From: Crocinitomicaceae bacterium
GTDB lineage: Bacteria > Bacteroidota > Bacteroidia > Flavobacteriales_D > Crocinitomicaceae
DNA: 59,125 nt
Assembly (NCBI GenBank): GCA_025210175.1
Contig: JAOASF010000075.1
Coordinates: 1-59,125 of the forward strand
Direction: 5' to 3'
Below the pieces are notes generated by a model, which was not told the DNA's origin, searched no databases, and saw nothing but the letters and a program-made list of their open reading frames with translations. This document shows positions 34,977 to 44,411 of the stretch, in pieces. Every line of letters starts with the position of its first letter. Positions within the stretch are counted from its first letter, which is position 1. The position numbers and the translations under genes are program-made.

Positions 34977-37601
34977 ATGGAAATGCGAGTTAGGTTGTGG
35001 ATGGTGGCATTGCTAGGAGGAATGTCAACACTTGTAATAGGGCAAAACCCAGGTGGGTTGCCGACAGATGCAAAAATGTGGCTCAAGGCAAACTTGGGAA
35101 CAAGTGCCTCCACCACGGGAGCAGCCGTTGCGAATTGGCAAGATCAGGGTCCACTTGGCACTTTGTTGGCACAACCCAATGTAGCGAAGCAGCCCGCATT
35201 TCATGAAAGTTATACCAATTACAATCCAGCCGTCCATTTCGACGGATTGAATGATTGTATGGGCGTTAGTTTAGGGTCAGGGTCGTATACTACGGCCTTT
35301 ACCTTTTTTATGGTCACAAGTTTGCTGTCTACCAACTCCGAAGGAGCCTTGTTTCACAATCACTCTACACCCTCTGGGAATGGGGATTTGACCTCCTTTC
35401 AAATAGATGCGAACGGTACGACTTATCGTTATCGAAATTCGACCAATACAATGGGCCAAGATGGGGTGCAAATTGCACCTTACAATGCCTCAGCGAGATT
35501 GTTCACCATAACCAACGAAGATTCCTCACCGAATACCTTAGTGAAAAGCTATGAGAATGGAAACTTGTCGAATTCAGCATTTTTTTCCGGTGCGAATAGA
35601 GGGCGACATTTCCAGGATTACTATCTAGGTGCAAATCGAGTAGCGACACTTAATTCGGGAGGAACCTTTTCAAACAACTACAGTTGTGAATTCATCGTTT
35701 TTCCCTACGTTTTGAACGTAAATGAACGCCGCAAGGTTGAGACATATTTAGCTGTTAAGTACGCTTTTACTTTGGACAATTCTCAAGGTGGTCAAGCAGG
35801 AGATTATGTAAGTACCAACGACCAGCTTATTTGGGATGCTTCTTTGGATCCCGCTTATCACAATAGAGTGATTGGAATTGGTCGAGACGATTTGGAAGGG
35901 TTGAACCAAAGACAGAGTCATTCCATTTCGGATGATGAGCGAATATATATTTCCGCATTGGTTGGAAGTAATGCAAATAATACTGGGACAATTGTCAATG
36001 ACCAATCCTACGTCCTAATGGGGGCCAATAATGGGTCCAATTGTAGCAATGCTTTGGCTCAAATGGAGAAACCCGCAACGATTAGTGCACGCATTGCTCG
36101 GGAATGGAAGTTGACCAACACCAACTTCAATCAAGATTTTTCTTTGGACTTGCGCATGCACTTCTGTGCCATTCCGGATTCATCTCAATTGTCGGAGTTG
36201 AGACTTTTGGTGGATGATGATGGCGATTTCAGCAATGCACAAGTCTTTTCAGTAGCAGACGGTATTACCTTCGTTGGTGGAAATTACGGAGTTTCTGTTC
36301 GGAATATTGGTACGCAACAGATTCCGATGAATGCCACACGCTACCTTACATTGGGAGTAGTGAAGCCAACGGTAACTTTTACAGCTGAGCAAACGGACAT
36401 TTGTGCGGGTGATTCTGTGGCCTTGGTTTTTCAAGTAAATGGAGGACAGGGTTCGGTAGATGTGCAATTGGTTGGAGGAAGTTCCACGATTGAGTTGGAC
36501 GACGTGCAGGATGGGGATACGGTTTATGTACAACCAACAACAACAGTGACTTATTCAGCCGAGGTACGCGGGATATATGCTTGTTGCAATTATGGGATTG
36601 GCCAAGATACACTAACAATTGAAGTGCACGCTGCACCTATTTTAAGCTTGAGCGCAGACACCACCGTATGTAGAAATGCAGAATTGAGTGTAGTGGCAGC
36701 TAATATGGAACAGGGAAGTCAGTATTATTGGTCGCATACTTCCAATACCGATTCTACGCAAGCAGTCACCGTTATAAGCGATACGAGTTTTTCTGTATTT
36801 GCTGTGGATCAATGGGGTTGTCATTCAGATACCGGCACCGTATTGATTTCGACTTACCCAGAAATTGAGGCTTCCATGAATGGCTTGGAAACCTATTGTC
36901 CTGGCGAGAACGTAGAAGTTGAAATTAGTGCCATTGGTGGACACGGAACGACCTATTTCTTTAATTGGAATGATGGCGTGACGAATTCGTCTACGGGCCT
37001 TGAGAGTCGCGATTTTAGCGTGGAAGAAACGACTAACTACACGGTTACCATTACGGATGACTGCGAAACAGATCCATTGGTACTCAATTTCGATATTCTT
37101 ATTGCCGACTTGCCTGTGAGTACTTTCGATGTGGAGCCGAACCCTGTGCTAGTTGGTATCCCAACTGATTTTAGTGCGCATGGTGGAGATGCATGGGAGT
37201 GGAGTTTGAATGGATTAGAAGTTGGTTATTCTTCCACTTGGTTAAATTCATTTGCGGATCCGGGTGTAGTGGAGGTCTGTCTGCTTGCAACAAATGCGAT
37301 CGGATGTCAACACGAAACCTGTGAGCTTGTTCCTGTGGTACCCGCAGAAGTTCTTTGCCCCAATGTAATTTCGCCCAACAAGGATGGGGTTAATGACTTA
37401 CTGGAGTTCCAATATTTACCCTTCTATCCGGAGAATCAATTGCAAGTGTGGAACCGTTGGGGCAACCTGGTATACCAGAAAGAGAATTACCAAAATGACT
37501 GGGATGGAGATGACCTGGTAGATGGTGTGTACTATTATCAATTGACCATAGGCACGGGAGCCAAAGGTTGTGAGAGCTTCTTTCACATTGTTAGGGATTA
37601 G
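34977..37601 (+). CDS. Large surface protein with type B (gliding-motility-associated) T9SS tail
   Basis: 874 aa. Signal peptide (VRLWMVALLGGMSTLVIGQ). N-terminal concanavalin-like domain (AKMWLKANLGTS, VHFDGLNDCM), then a Bacteroidota region with NERRKVETYLAVKYAFTLD and NRVIGIGRDDLEGLNQRQS, which I associate with DUF8202. The middle has PKD/Ig-like segments (TDICAGDSVALVFQVNGG, AGENVEVEI). The C-terminus CPNVISPNKDGVNDLLEF, VWNRWGNLVYQ and DGVYYYQLTI is a full CHU_C type B sorting domain, so it is secreted by T9SS and likely attached differently from the type A proteins. 87 bases after the LamG gene. Confidence 0.87.
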   Translation: MEMRVRLWMVALLGGMSTLVIGQNPGGLPTDAKMWLKANLGTSASTTGAAVANWQDQGPLGTLLAQPNVAKQPAFHESYTNYNPAVHFDGLNDCMGVSLGSGSYTTAFTFFMVTSLLSTNSEGALFHNHSTPSGNGDLTSFQIDANGTTYRYRNSTNTMGQDGVQIAPYNASARLFTITNEDSSPNTLVKSYENGNLSNSAFFSGANRGRHFQDYYLGANRVATLNSGGTFSNNYSCEFIVFPYVLNVNERRKVETYLAVKYAFTLDNSQGGQAGDYVSTNDQLIWDASLDPAYHNRVIGIGRDDLEGLNQRQSHSISDDERIYISALVGSNANNTGTIVNDQSYVLMGANNGSNCSNALAQMEKPATISARIAREWKLTNTNFNQDFSLDLRMHFCAIPDSSQLSELRLLVDDDGDFSNAQVFSVADGITFVGGNYGVSVRNIGTQQIPMNATRYLTLGVVKPTVTFTAEQTDICAGDSVALVFQVNGGQGSVDVQLVGGSSTIELDDVQDGDTVYVQPTTTVTYSAEVRGIYACCNYGIGQDTLTIEVHAAPILSLSADTTVCRNAELSVVAANMEQGSQYYWSHTSNTDSTQAVTVISDTSFSVFAVDQWGCHSDTGTVLISTYPEIEASMNGLETYCPGENVEVEISAIGGHGTTYFFNWNDGVTNSSTGLESRDFSVEETTNYTVTITDDCETDPLVLNFDILIADLPVSTFDVEPNPVLVGIPTDFSAHGGDAWEWSLNGLEVGYSSTWLNSFADPGVVEVCLLATNAIGCQHETCELVPVVPAEVLCPNVISPNKDGVNDLLEFQYLPFYPENQLQVWNRWGNLVYQKENYQNDWDGDDLVDGVYYYQLTIGTGAKGCESFFHIVRD

Positions 37602-37689
37602 GTTAAAGCAGATTGAATTCGCGCAAGTAGGCTCTTTCTACGCCTATCTTTAATACTGTGTTGGCAAAAGGGCGGTGCATTCACCATAA

Positions 37690-37719
37690 AAAAACCGTCC
37701 ACAAAAGCGAACGGTTTTT
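37690..37719. terminator. Bidirectional terminator between the surface-protein gene and yqeY
   Basis: AAAAACCGT (37690-37698) pairs with ACGGTTTTT (37711-37719), a 9-bp stem with a 12-base loop, giving T runs on both strands. It lies between converging genes and can serve both. The rest of 37602-37766 shows nothing else clear. Confidence 0.78.
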
Positions 37720-37766
37720 ACAACAATAAAAATAAAGTCAGGGACTTATTTTTGGGAGAATAAAGC

Positions 37767-38213
37767 CTATTTGTTGAGCTCTTCTTTTACCAGACTAGCA
37801 ATCATCTTACCATCTGCTTTCCCAGCCAAAGCACCTGTTAGTTTACCCATTACCTTGCCCATGTCTTGTGGACCAGCAGCGCCTACTTCAGCGATAGCTT
37901 TAACCACCTCGTCACGTACTTCGTCTTCCGACATCATTTTAGGCATGTAGGCTTCGATGACTTCAGCTTGGAATTTTTCATCGTGAGCTAAATCCTCGCG
38001 ACCTTGATCGATGTACAATTGGTACGTTTCCATACGTTGCTTGTGCAATTTCATCACAATCTTCATGGCGGTTTCTTCCGTTACCTCTCCAGATCCAGAT
38101 GTCGCTTCAAGCATCAACTTCGATTTAATGTCGCGAAGGGCTGCTAATTTTTCTTTTTCTTTCGCCAACATTGCAGCTTTGATGTCGGCATTGATTTTAT
38201 CTGTAAAACTCAT
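37767..38213 (-). CDS. GatB/YqeY domain protein
   Basis: 148 aa. Matches the stand-alone YqeY family (MSFTDKINADIKAAMLAKEKEKLAALRDIKSKL, then VMKLHKQRMETYQLYIDQGREDLAHDE, ending VMGKLTGALAGKADGKMIASLVKEEL), which resembles the tRNA-binding tail of GatB. Function poorly defined. Its start overlaps the ftsZ stop by one base. Last gene of the dcw transcript before the terminator. Confidence 0.9.
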   Translation of the reverse strand: MSFTDKINADIKAAMLAKEKEKLAALRDIKSKLMLEATSGSGEVTEETAMKIVMKLHKQRMETYQLYIDQGREDLAHDEKFQAEVIEAYMPKMMSEDEVRDEVVKAIAEVGAAGPQDMGKVMGKLTGALAGKADGKMIASLVKEELNK

Positions 38214-39820
38214 TAGTCTACGTTATCGTGTAAGAATGAATTATTTCCTCTTAGTGTTGTTCCGTTCTCATCATCATTCAAACCAAAGCGAGAAATGTTC
38301 TCGTTTTGAGATGGAGCGCTTTGATCCAATTGAATGTTGCGACGCATGAAAGCTGGCTCTTTTTCGAACTCGTTCAAACCGTTCGGGTTTTTCAATTTGC
38401 GTGTGAACTCTTGAATACGGTTCATGCGCTCTTGATTCAAACGATTTTGCTCCTCTGGGCTGCGTTCTTGAATGCGAACTGGCTCAGTGGAATCGGTTGG
38501 AAGAACTTCTTCTTCATCGTCCAATTGGTACACCTTCTTTTCAGCTGGTGCCGGTTGTGCGTTTTGTGCATTCATTTCCCATTCGAAATTCATGGACTTT
38601 TGCTCCTCCGACTTCATGAAGATTTCTTCCTCTTGATTCTCTTGTGTTGGAGTTTTCTCCTGTATTGGGTTTTGGTTTAGAACGGTCTCCTCAGCTTCGC
38701 TTTTCATGAAAGGCTCGGCTTCGATTTGTGCTTGAACATTCTTTCTTTCAACTGCTGGCGCTTGTGCAGTAGGAGAGTTCATGGGTTGAACGATTTCTTT
38801 TTTCGTTTCATCCTCCAATTTGTGCACTTTTCTCTCTGGTGCTGCTTCGAAACCCGTAATAGGGTGAGAATTAAATCCTGTAGCAATGATGGTTACAGAT
38901 AACTTGTCGCCCAAGGTTTCGTCGTGACCGTGACCCCAAATTACATCTGCAGTATCTCCCGCTTCGTCTTGGATGAAGTCGGTAATTTCTGTGATCTCGT
39001 CCATTAACACCTCCTTATCTCCATAGGTAATGTTCAATAGAACGTATTTGGCTCCAGCAATTTCGTTATCGTTTAGCAAAGGTGAATTCAACGCCTCTTG
39101 AACGGCTACTAATGCTCGATCTTCGCCTTCTGCTTGCGCGCTACCCATGATGGCAACTCCGCTGTCTTTCATAACAGTATTTACATCGTTGAAGTCAACG
39201 TTGATCGAACCTGTTGCTGAAATTACGTCAGCAATACCTTTGGCTGCAGTGGACAATACGTCATCCGCTTGCGCAAAAGCATTTCCGATTGTTAGGTTAC
39301 CACTGATCTCGCGCAATTTTTCGTTGTTGATGATCAACAAAGTATCTACGCTTTGACGAATAGCTTCCAAACCTTCTTCGGCTTGTATTCTTCTCTTGCG
39401 ACCTTCGAACCCGAAAGGAACGGTAACAATACCAACGGTTAGAATATTCAATTCTTTGGCAATAGCGGCAATCACTGGTGCAGCACCAGTTCCTGTTCCA
39501 CCACCCATACCAGCGGTAACGAAGACCATTTTCGTATTCTTGCTCAAGAAATCACGGATTTCATCGATGTTCTCAATGGCTGCATTCTTTCCTATCTCAG
39601 GAATAGAACCCGCACCGCGACCTTCTGTAAGTGATGGTCCCAATTGAATTTTAAATGGCACTGGAGAAATGTCCAACGCTTGTTTGTCGGTGTTACAAAC
39701 GATGAAATCAACTCCGTTAATTCCTTCTTTGTACATGTGATTTACGGCATTGCTACCTCCACCACCAACGCCAATTACCTTAATAATTGAGCTTGAATCT
39801 TTTGGCAAATCAAATTCCAT
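38213..39820 (-). CDS. ftsZ: Cell division GTPase FtsZ
   Basis: 535 aa. Tubulin-like GTPase that forms the Z-ring. The GTP-binding signature is AGMGGGTGTGAAPVIA; GVGGGGSNAVNHM at the N-terminus and NNEKL/NFDDVNTVM-like regions follow. After ~325 comes a long, Gln/Glu/Pro-rich linker (~150 residues), then a C-terminal peptide with EPAFMRRNIQL, the FtsA-binding-type segment, and the terminus NNSFLHDNVD, which I know from Flavobacteria FtsZ. The long linker is within the range for Bacteroidota. Confidence 0.98.
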   Translation of the reverse strand: MEFDLPKDSSSIIKVIGVGGGGSNAVNHMYKEGINGVDFIVCNTDKQALDISPVPFKIQLGPSLTEGRGAGSIPEIGKNAAIENIDEIRDFLSKNTKMVFVTAGMGGGTGTGAAPVIAAIAKELNILTVGIVTVPFGFEGRKRRIQAEEGLEAIRQSVDTLLIINNEKLREISGNLTIGNAFAQADDVLSTAAKGIADVISATGSINVDFNDVNTVMKDSGVAIMGSAQAEGEDRALVAVQEALNSPLLNDNEIAGAKYVLLNITYGDKEVLMDEITEITDFIQDEAGDTADVIWGHGHDETLGDKLSVTIIATGFNSHPITGFEAAPERKVHKLEDETKKEIVQPMNSPTAQAPAVERKNVQAQIEAEPFMKSEAEETVLNQNPIQEKTPTQENQEEEIFMKSEEQKSMNFEWEMNAQNAQPAPAEKKVYQLDDEEEVLPTDSTEPVRIQERSPEEQNRLNQERMNRIQEFTRKLKNPNGLNEFEKEPAFMRRNIQLDQSAPSQNENISRFGLNDDENGTTLRGNNSFLHDNVD

Positions 39821-39850
39821 ACTCTTTATCTTTTATTGTTGTGTACTTTA

Positions 39851-41134
39851 TTAATCTTCTTCAGCGAACCATTCTTTTGAAGAATTGATGATCTTCTCAA
39901 AGAAGCTGGTTCTTGATTTTTTGATCTCCTGTGCTGGCTTGCTCTCCTCTGCAGCTGGAGTTCCGTTGATTTGTTCTTTTTTAAATCCTTGCATTACCAA
40001 ACCGATACCGGTTGCGAACATTGGAGAAGCTAATTCATCCAAATCGTTTGTGTTGGCCAAGTGCTCAGTTGGGTAACCGATACGCGTTCCCATTCCGGTT
40101 ACGTATTCAAACAATTGGGTAATGTGCTTCATTTGAGATCCACCACCTGTTACCACGATACCTCCGATCAAACGTTTCTCGTATCCTGAGTTTTTGATTT
40201 CGTAGTGAACCAACTCGATGATTTCCTCCATACGAGACTGGATGATGCTCGCCAAGTTGCGCAAGGTGATTTCTTTCGGCTCTTTTCCGCGTAAACCAGG
40301 GATACAAACGATATCGTTATCGCTGCTCTCACTTGCAAAGGCAGATCCGTATTTCACTTTCAATTTCTCCGCTTGCTTTTTCATGATTGAACATCCCTCA
40401 CGGATGTCTTCCGTAATCACGTTTCCTCCGAAAGGAATCACAGCAGTGTGACGAAGTAAACCGTCGTGGAAGATTGCAATGTCTGTTGTACCACCACCGA
40501 TATCTACCAGTACTACGCCTGCCTCTTTTTCTTCAGCACTCAAAACGGCATCTGCAGAAGCGATTGGTTCCAAGATGATGTGTTTCACCTGCAAGTCTGC
40601 TTTTTGAACACAGCGATTGATGTTCATGATGGCACTAACGTTGCCAGTGATAATATGGAAGTTGGCTTCCAAACGAACACCTGCGTGACCGATTGGTTCC
40701 TTGATACCTTGTTCGCTGTCGATGATGAATTCTTGCGGAATTACATCGATGATTTCTTCACCAGGCTGCATTACCAAACGGTACATGTCATCGATCAAGG
40801 CTGTAACGTCCTTGCGTGAAATTTCCGTTGTGTTATCCGTACGGGTATGGATTCCTCGGTGCTGCAAACTTTTGATATGCTGACCAGCAACCCCCACAAT
40901 CACGTTGCGGATGTTCAATTGCTTGTCTTCTGGAATATTGTTTTGCGCTTCTTGCACAGCCAAACCGATAGACTCAACCGTCTTTTCGATATTCGCTACA
41001 ATGCCACGCATTACGCCTAAAGATTCGCTCTTGCCAACCGATAGGATTTCGATTTTACCGTGTTCATTTTCACGACCTACAAAACAGGCAATCTTTGTGG
41101 TTCCGATGTCAAGTCCTACTACTATTTTAGACAT
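39851..41134 (-). CDS. ftsA: Cell division protein FtsA
   Basis: 427 aa with the ATG at 41134 (MSKIVVGLDIGTTKIACFVG); an in-frame TTG two codons earlier is less likely. Actin-fold ATPase that tethers FtsZ to the membrane. Phosphate-1 loop GLDIGTTK, phosphate-2 VVLVDIGGGTTDIAIF and adenosine motif GGIVVTGGGSQ are intact. The C-terminal end (SRTSFFEKIINSSKEWFAEED) is an amphipathic membrane-targeting helix. Two bases after ftsQ; 30 bases before ftsZ. Confidence 0.97.
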   Translation of the reverse strand: MSKIVVGLDIGTTKIACFVGRENEHGKIEILSVGKSESLGVMRGIVANIEKTVESIGLAVQEAQNNIPEDKQLNIRNVIVGVAGQHIKSLQHRGIHTRTDNTTEISRKDVTALIDDMYRLVMQPGEEIIDVIPQEFIIDSEQGIKEPIGHAGVRLEANFHIITGNVSAIMNINRCVQKADLQVKHIILEPIASADAVLSAEEKEAGVVLVDIGGGTTDIAIFHDGLLRHTAVIPFGGNVITEDIREGCSIMKKQAEKLKVKYGSAFASESSDNDIVCIPGLRGKEPKEITLRNLASIIQSRMEEIIELVHYEIKNSGYEKRLIGGIVVTGGGSQMKHITQLFEYVTGMGTRIGYPTEHLANTNDLDELASPMFATGIGLVMQGFKKEQINGTPAAEESKPAQEIKKSRTSFFEKIINSSKEWFAEED

Positions 41135-41136
41135 AA

Positions 41137-41940
41137 TCAACTTTTTTTCTTACAAACTATTTGGTTCTCGTATTTGAGACTGATCTCACTATATGTGTTC
41201 CAACCCTCATAAGGAATCGCTTCCTGATAAAAGGTTTTCAACTTTTTGAATTTGTTCTCCACCTCCTCATCTGAATGCGCAGTCCCAAAAATGATGGTTT
41301 GACCTCCTACTTGTGGCGTTAGCACAAAGTCACCTTCCTGATTCAGAAATACTTGCGCAATTTGAGCACGGAGTAGGGTATCCTTACAAACATAGGTGGT
41401 AATACGGTAGATATCGTCGAGCTTTCGAATACTTTTCAATGAATCGTTGTTAATTAAGGCCGCTACATTTTCAGAGTTGATGCGGTCTGGAATGTTTCCG
41501 TTTACCACAACCACTCTTGCTGTGTGCAATTCGCTCGGTTGCATGGTGTACCCTTCGCTATCCAAATAGAAGCTTTCGCCAAACTTGTTGAAAATGCGAG
41601 CAATAGGCTGTCGTAGCTCCACCTGGATATGCAATTCACCATCAATTCCCGTAAAGGCTTTTACTTCCTTCACTTCATTCATGGAAGAAATGTAGTTCTC
41701 GATGCTGTCAATTTTGAGGTTTTCTACTTTTTGTCCCTCGTAAATGAGCTCTTCGCGAAGCAGGCGTTCTTTGAGTTCAATTTCCGTAAGAAAAGCACTT
41801 TCACCATCAGAGTGAATAGAAATATCGATTTCTTCTAAGTGGATGGTGGTAGCACGCGATTGTATCCCAACAAAAATCAAGAGAGCTGCCGTGGATATAC
41901 AGCCCAAAACAACAAGCGATATGCGTAGCCACTTATTCAT
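41137..41940 (-). CDS. ftsQ: Cell division protein FtsQ
   Basis: 267 aa. One N-terminal transmembrane helix (WLRISLVVLGCISTAALLIF), then a POTRA-like region (~35-110, FLTEIELKERLLREELIYEGQKVENLK; INSMNEVKEVKAFTGIDGELHIQVELRQPIARIF pattern) and a FtsQ domain with YLDSEGYTM. Assigned to FtsQ by this layout plus its place between murC and ftsA. Overlaps murC by 8 bases (ATGAATAA). Confidence 0.88.
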   Translation of the reverse strand: MNKWLRISLVVLGCISTAALLIFVGIQSRATTIHLEEIDISIHSDGESAFLTEIELKERLLREELIYEGQKVENLKIDSIENYISSMNEVKEVKAFTGIDGELHIQVELRQPIARIFNKFGESFYLDSEGYTMQPSELHTARVVVVNGNIPDRINSENVAALINNDSLKSIRKLDDIYRITTYVCKDTLLRAQIAQVFLNQEGDFVLTPQVGGQTIIFGTAHSDEEVENKFKKLKTFYQEAIPYEGWNTYSEISLKYENQIVCKKKS

Positions 41941-43318
41941 TTTCGAACTTTTGTTTTAAAGGTGTCACCATGCGGTCGATATCTCCGGCACCTATGGTTA
42001 GAACCACTTTTTTGGGGCCTTTGTGAAGGTTGGAAATTGCCTCGGCAGGTGCTAATAATCGTTTCTGTGGAGCGGTTATTTTGGCCAAAAGTGCATCACT
42101 GGTAATGCCTGGAATGGCCTCCTCACGAGCGGGATAGATCGGTAGCAAGATGCAATGATCCAATCGACTCAACTGTTGGGCAAAACCTTCAAAAAAATCG
42201 CGTGTTCGGCTGAACAAATGCGGTTGAAACACACCTATTTTTTCATAGCCAGGATAGAGTAAATCAATGCTATCCATCAGGGCTTTGATTTCCGTTGGAT
42301 GATGTGCGTAATCATCGATGTATGCAAACTCTTCTTCGCGAATGTGATAATCGAAGCGACGTTTAACGCCTTTGAACGAAGCCAGGGCGGAGCGAATTTG
42401 GGTTTCGGACATACCCAGCCATGTAGCTTGAATGATGCAGGCCAAAGCATTTTCAGCATTGTGGGTTCCGGGTAGACCAAATTCCACTTGTTGCCAATTG
42501 ATGTCTTTTCCCACCACGTCGAAGTAAAACTTCCCATCGGTATACTTCAAGTTTTCGAGATGGTAGTCTGCTCTAGGGTCATTCAAATGGTAGGAGACCA
42601 TTCCGCCATTGCGCAGTAAATCAACTGACAAATGATGGATCAACAAGCCACCAGGATGAATCAAATCCACGTATTCTTGGAAGGCGATTTTGAAGTTTTC
42701 TTCTGTTCCATAAATGTCCAAATGATCCGAATCCATGGCAGTGATAATCGAACAATACGGTCGCAATTGATGAAAGCTGCGATCGAATTCATCAGCTTCA
42801 ATTACCGTATATTCAGCGTTTTTGTCTGAAATGTAATTGCTATTGAAATTCGATGATATTCCTCCCAAGAAAGCATTGCATGTCAGTGGTGATTCGTGCA
42901 ATAAATGCGCAAGCAAGGTGCTCGTTGTCGTTTTACCGTGGGTTCCTGCAACAGCCAAACCTTTGTGGTGACGGGTTAACAAGCCTAAAATTTGAGCACG
43001 TTTGAGAATCGTAAATCCTTTTTCTTGGAAGTAAAGCCATCCTTGGTGATTGGCTGGAACGGCTGGGGTTCGAATGACGATTGTTTTCTCCACGTCCAAG
43101 AAATCAGCTGCAATGTATTCTGCTTCTTGCTCAAAGGTAATGGCAATACCAAGGGTTTCTAGTTCGTTGGTAAGTGCCGAATGCGTTTTGTCGTAACCAG
43201 CAACTTTGAAGCCGTGTTGAACAAAATAGCGAGCGAGGGCAGACATTCCAATTCCACCGATTCCCAAGAGGTAAACATGGGAAAAACGATCCAATTCTAT
43301 TTTATCAACTTCAAGCAT
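41933..43318 (-). CDS. murC: UDP-N-acetylmuramate--L-alanine ligase
   Basis: 461 aa. Adds L-Ala to UDP-MurNAc. Domain 1 Rossmann start HVYLLGIGGIGMSALARYF; ATP loop VAGTHGKTTTSTLLAHLL; domain 2 AFLGGISSNFNSNY and EADEFDRSF; domain 3 IDDYAHHPTEIKALMDS, with FQPHLFSRTRDFF. All typical for MurC. Overlaps murG and ftsQ by 8 bases each with start ATG inside the previous stop region. Confidence 0.97.
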   Translation of the reverse strand: MLEVDKIELDRFSHVYLLGIGGIGMSALARYFVQHGFKVAGYDKTHSALTNELETLGIAITFEQEAEYIAADFLDVEKTIVIRTPAVPANHQGWLYFQEKGFTILKRAQILGLLTRHHKGLAVAGTHGKTTTSTLLAHLLHESPLTCNAFLGGISSNFNSNYISDKNAEYTVIEADEFDRSFHQLRPYCSIITAMDSDHLDIYGTEENFKIAFQEYVDLIHPGGLLIHHLSVDLLRNGGMVSYHLNDPRADYHLENLKYTDGKFYFDVVGKDINWQQVEFGLPGTHNAENALACIIQATWLGMSETQIRSALASFKGVKRRFDYHIREEEFAYIDDYAHHPTEIKALMDSIDLLYPGYEKIGVFQPHLFSRTRDFFEGFAQQLSRLDHCILLPIYPAREEAIPGITSDALLAKITAPQKRLLAPAEAISNLHKGPKKVVLTIGAGDIDRMVTPLKQKFENE

Positions 43319-44411
43319 GGCTTGCCTTTTCTATTTGGTCCACGATATCTTCCGTAGCTCTTGGTTTGGCTAGGGTCAAGATGTTTTTGGAGAGTTTTTT
43401 CAATTGTTTTTCATCTGCGAGGAGCAGCAAGGTTTGGTCCATCAACTCGTGTGCGGCGTCCTTGTCGCGAACCATCACTGCTGCTTTGTTGTGTACCAAG
43501 GCCATGGCGTTTTTCGTTTGATGGTCTTCTGCCACGTTGGGTGAAGGAACGAGAATGCATGGTTTGCCTACTAAGCACAATTCCGAAACAGAAAGTGCAC
43601 CCGCTCGCGAAACGATAATGTCGGCTGCCTCGTAGGCCAGGTTCATGTCGTCGATAAAGGCGGTGATATGTACGTTTTTCGTTTCTGCAATATTCTTGTC
43701 TTTCGAAAGTTCGTCGAAATAAAATTTACCCGTTTGCCAAAGAACCTGAATGGTTCCTCTTTGGAAATGAGGCATGCCGTTTTGGAATACTCTGTTGATG
43801 GTTCTAGCTCCCAAGCTTCCTCCCAAAACCAAGATCAATGGCTCTTTTTCGTTGAAACCTAGTTTCTTTTTTGCCTCGACTTGATCTTTCCCAATGCTTA
43901 CGATTTCCTTACGTACCGGATTACCTGTGAGCACTATTTTGTCAGCTGGAAAAAATCTGTGCATCCCTTCATATGCCACGCATATGCTTTTGGCTTTTTT
44001 GGAGAGAATCAGATTTGTTTTACCGGCAAATGAGTTTTGTTCTTGAATTACTGTAGGAACTTTCAATAAGTTGGCCATTTGCAAGGTGGGTCCAGAAGCA
44101 TAGCCTCCAACCCCAACGACCACGTCTGGTTTGAAGTTCTTGATGATTTTCCGCGCTTTGATCAAACTGCTTAGAATGCGATAGGGTAACAAAAGATTGG
44201 GTAGAATTTTCTTGCGCTGAAAGCCACGGATGTCTAATCCTATAATCTTGTATCCCGCTTTTGGTACGCGCTCCATTTCCATTTTGCCTTGTGCGCCTAT
44301 GAACAAGATTTCCGCTTCGGGATTGCGAGCTTTTATCTCATTGGCAATGGCAATGGCAGGAAAGATGTGGCCACCTGTTCCTCCTCCAGATATGATGGCT
44401 CGTTTAATCAT
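43311..44411 (-). CDS. murG: UDP-GlcNAc:lipid I N-acetylglucosaminyltransferase MurG
   Basis: 366 aa with the ATG at 44411 (MIKRAIISGGGTGGHIFPAIAI), the canonical MurG N-terminus with the lipid-I-binding GGTGGH loop. It makes lipid II at the inner leaflet. Domain 2 has VLGGSLGARTINRVF and VSRAGALSVSELCLVGKPCILVPSP, the UDP-GlcNAc-binding block. Overlaps ftsW by 8 bases (ATGATTAA); upstream in-frame codons lie inside ftsW and were rejected. Confidence 0.97.
   Translation of the reverse strand: MIKRAIISGGGTGGHIFPAIAIANEIKARNPEAEILFIGAQGKMEMERVPKAGYKIIGLDIRGFQRKKILPNLLLPYRILSSLIKARKIIKNFKPDVVVGVGGYASGPTLQMANLLKVPTVIQEQNSFAGKTNLILSKKAKSICVAYEGMHRFFPADKIVLTGNPVRKEIVSIGKDQVEAKKKLGFNEKEPLILVLGGSLGARTINRVFQNGMPHFQRGTIQVLWQTGKFYFDELSKDKNIAETKNVHITAFIDDMNLAYEAADIIVSRAGALSVSELCLVGKPCILVPSPNVAEDHQTKNAMALVHNKAAVMVRDKDAAHELMDQTLLLLADEKQLKKLSKNILTLAKPRATEDIVDQIEKASHA

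Noticed and set aside
35158..35173. Sigma-54 promoter-like TGGCAC...TTGGC, prompted by the rpoN gene
   Set aside because: Spacing is one base short, the -12 part lacks the GC, and it is deep inside the large surface-protein gene.
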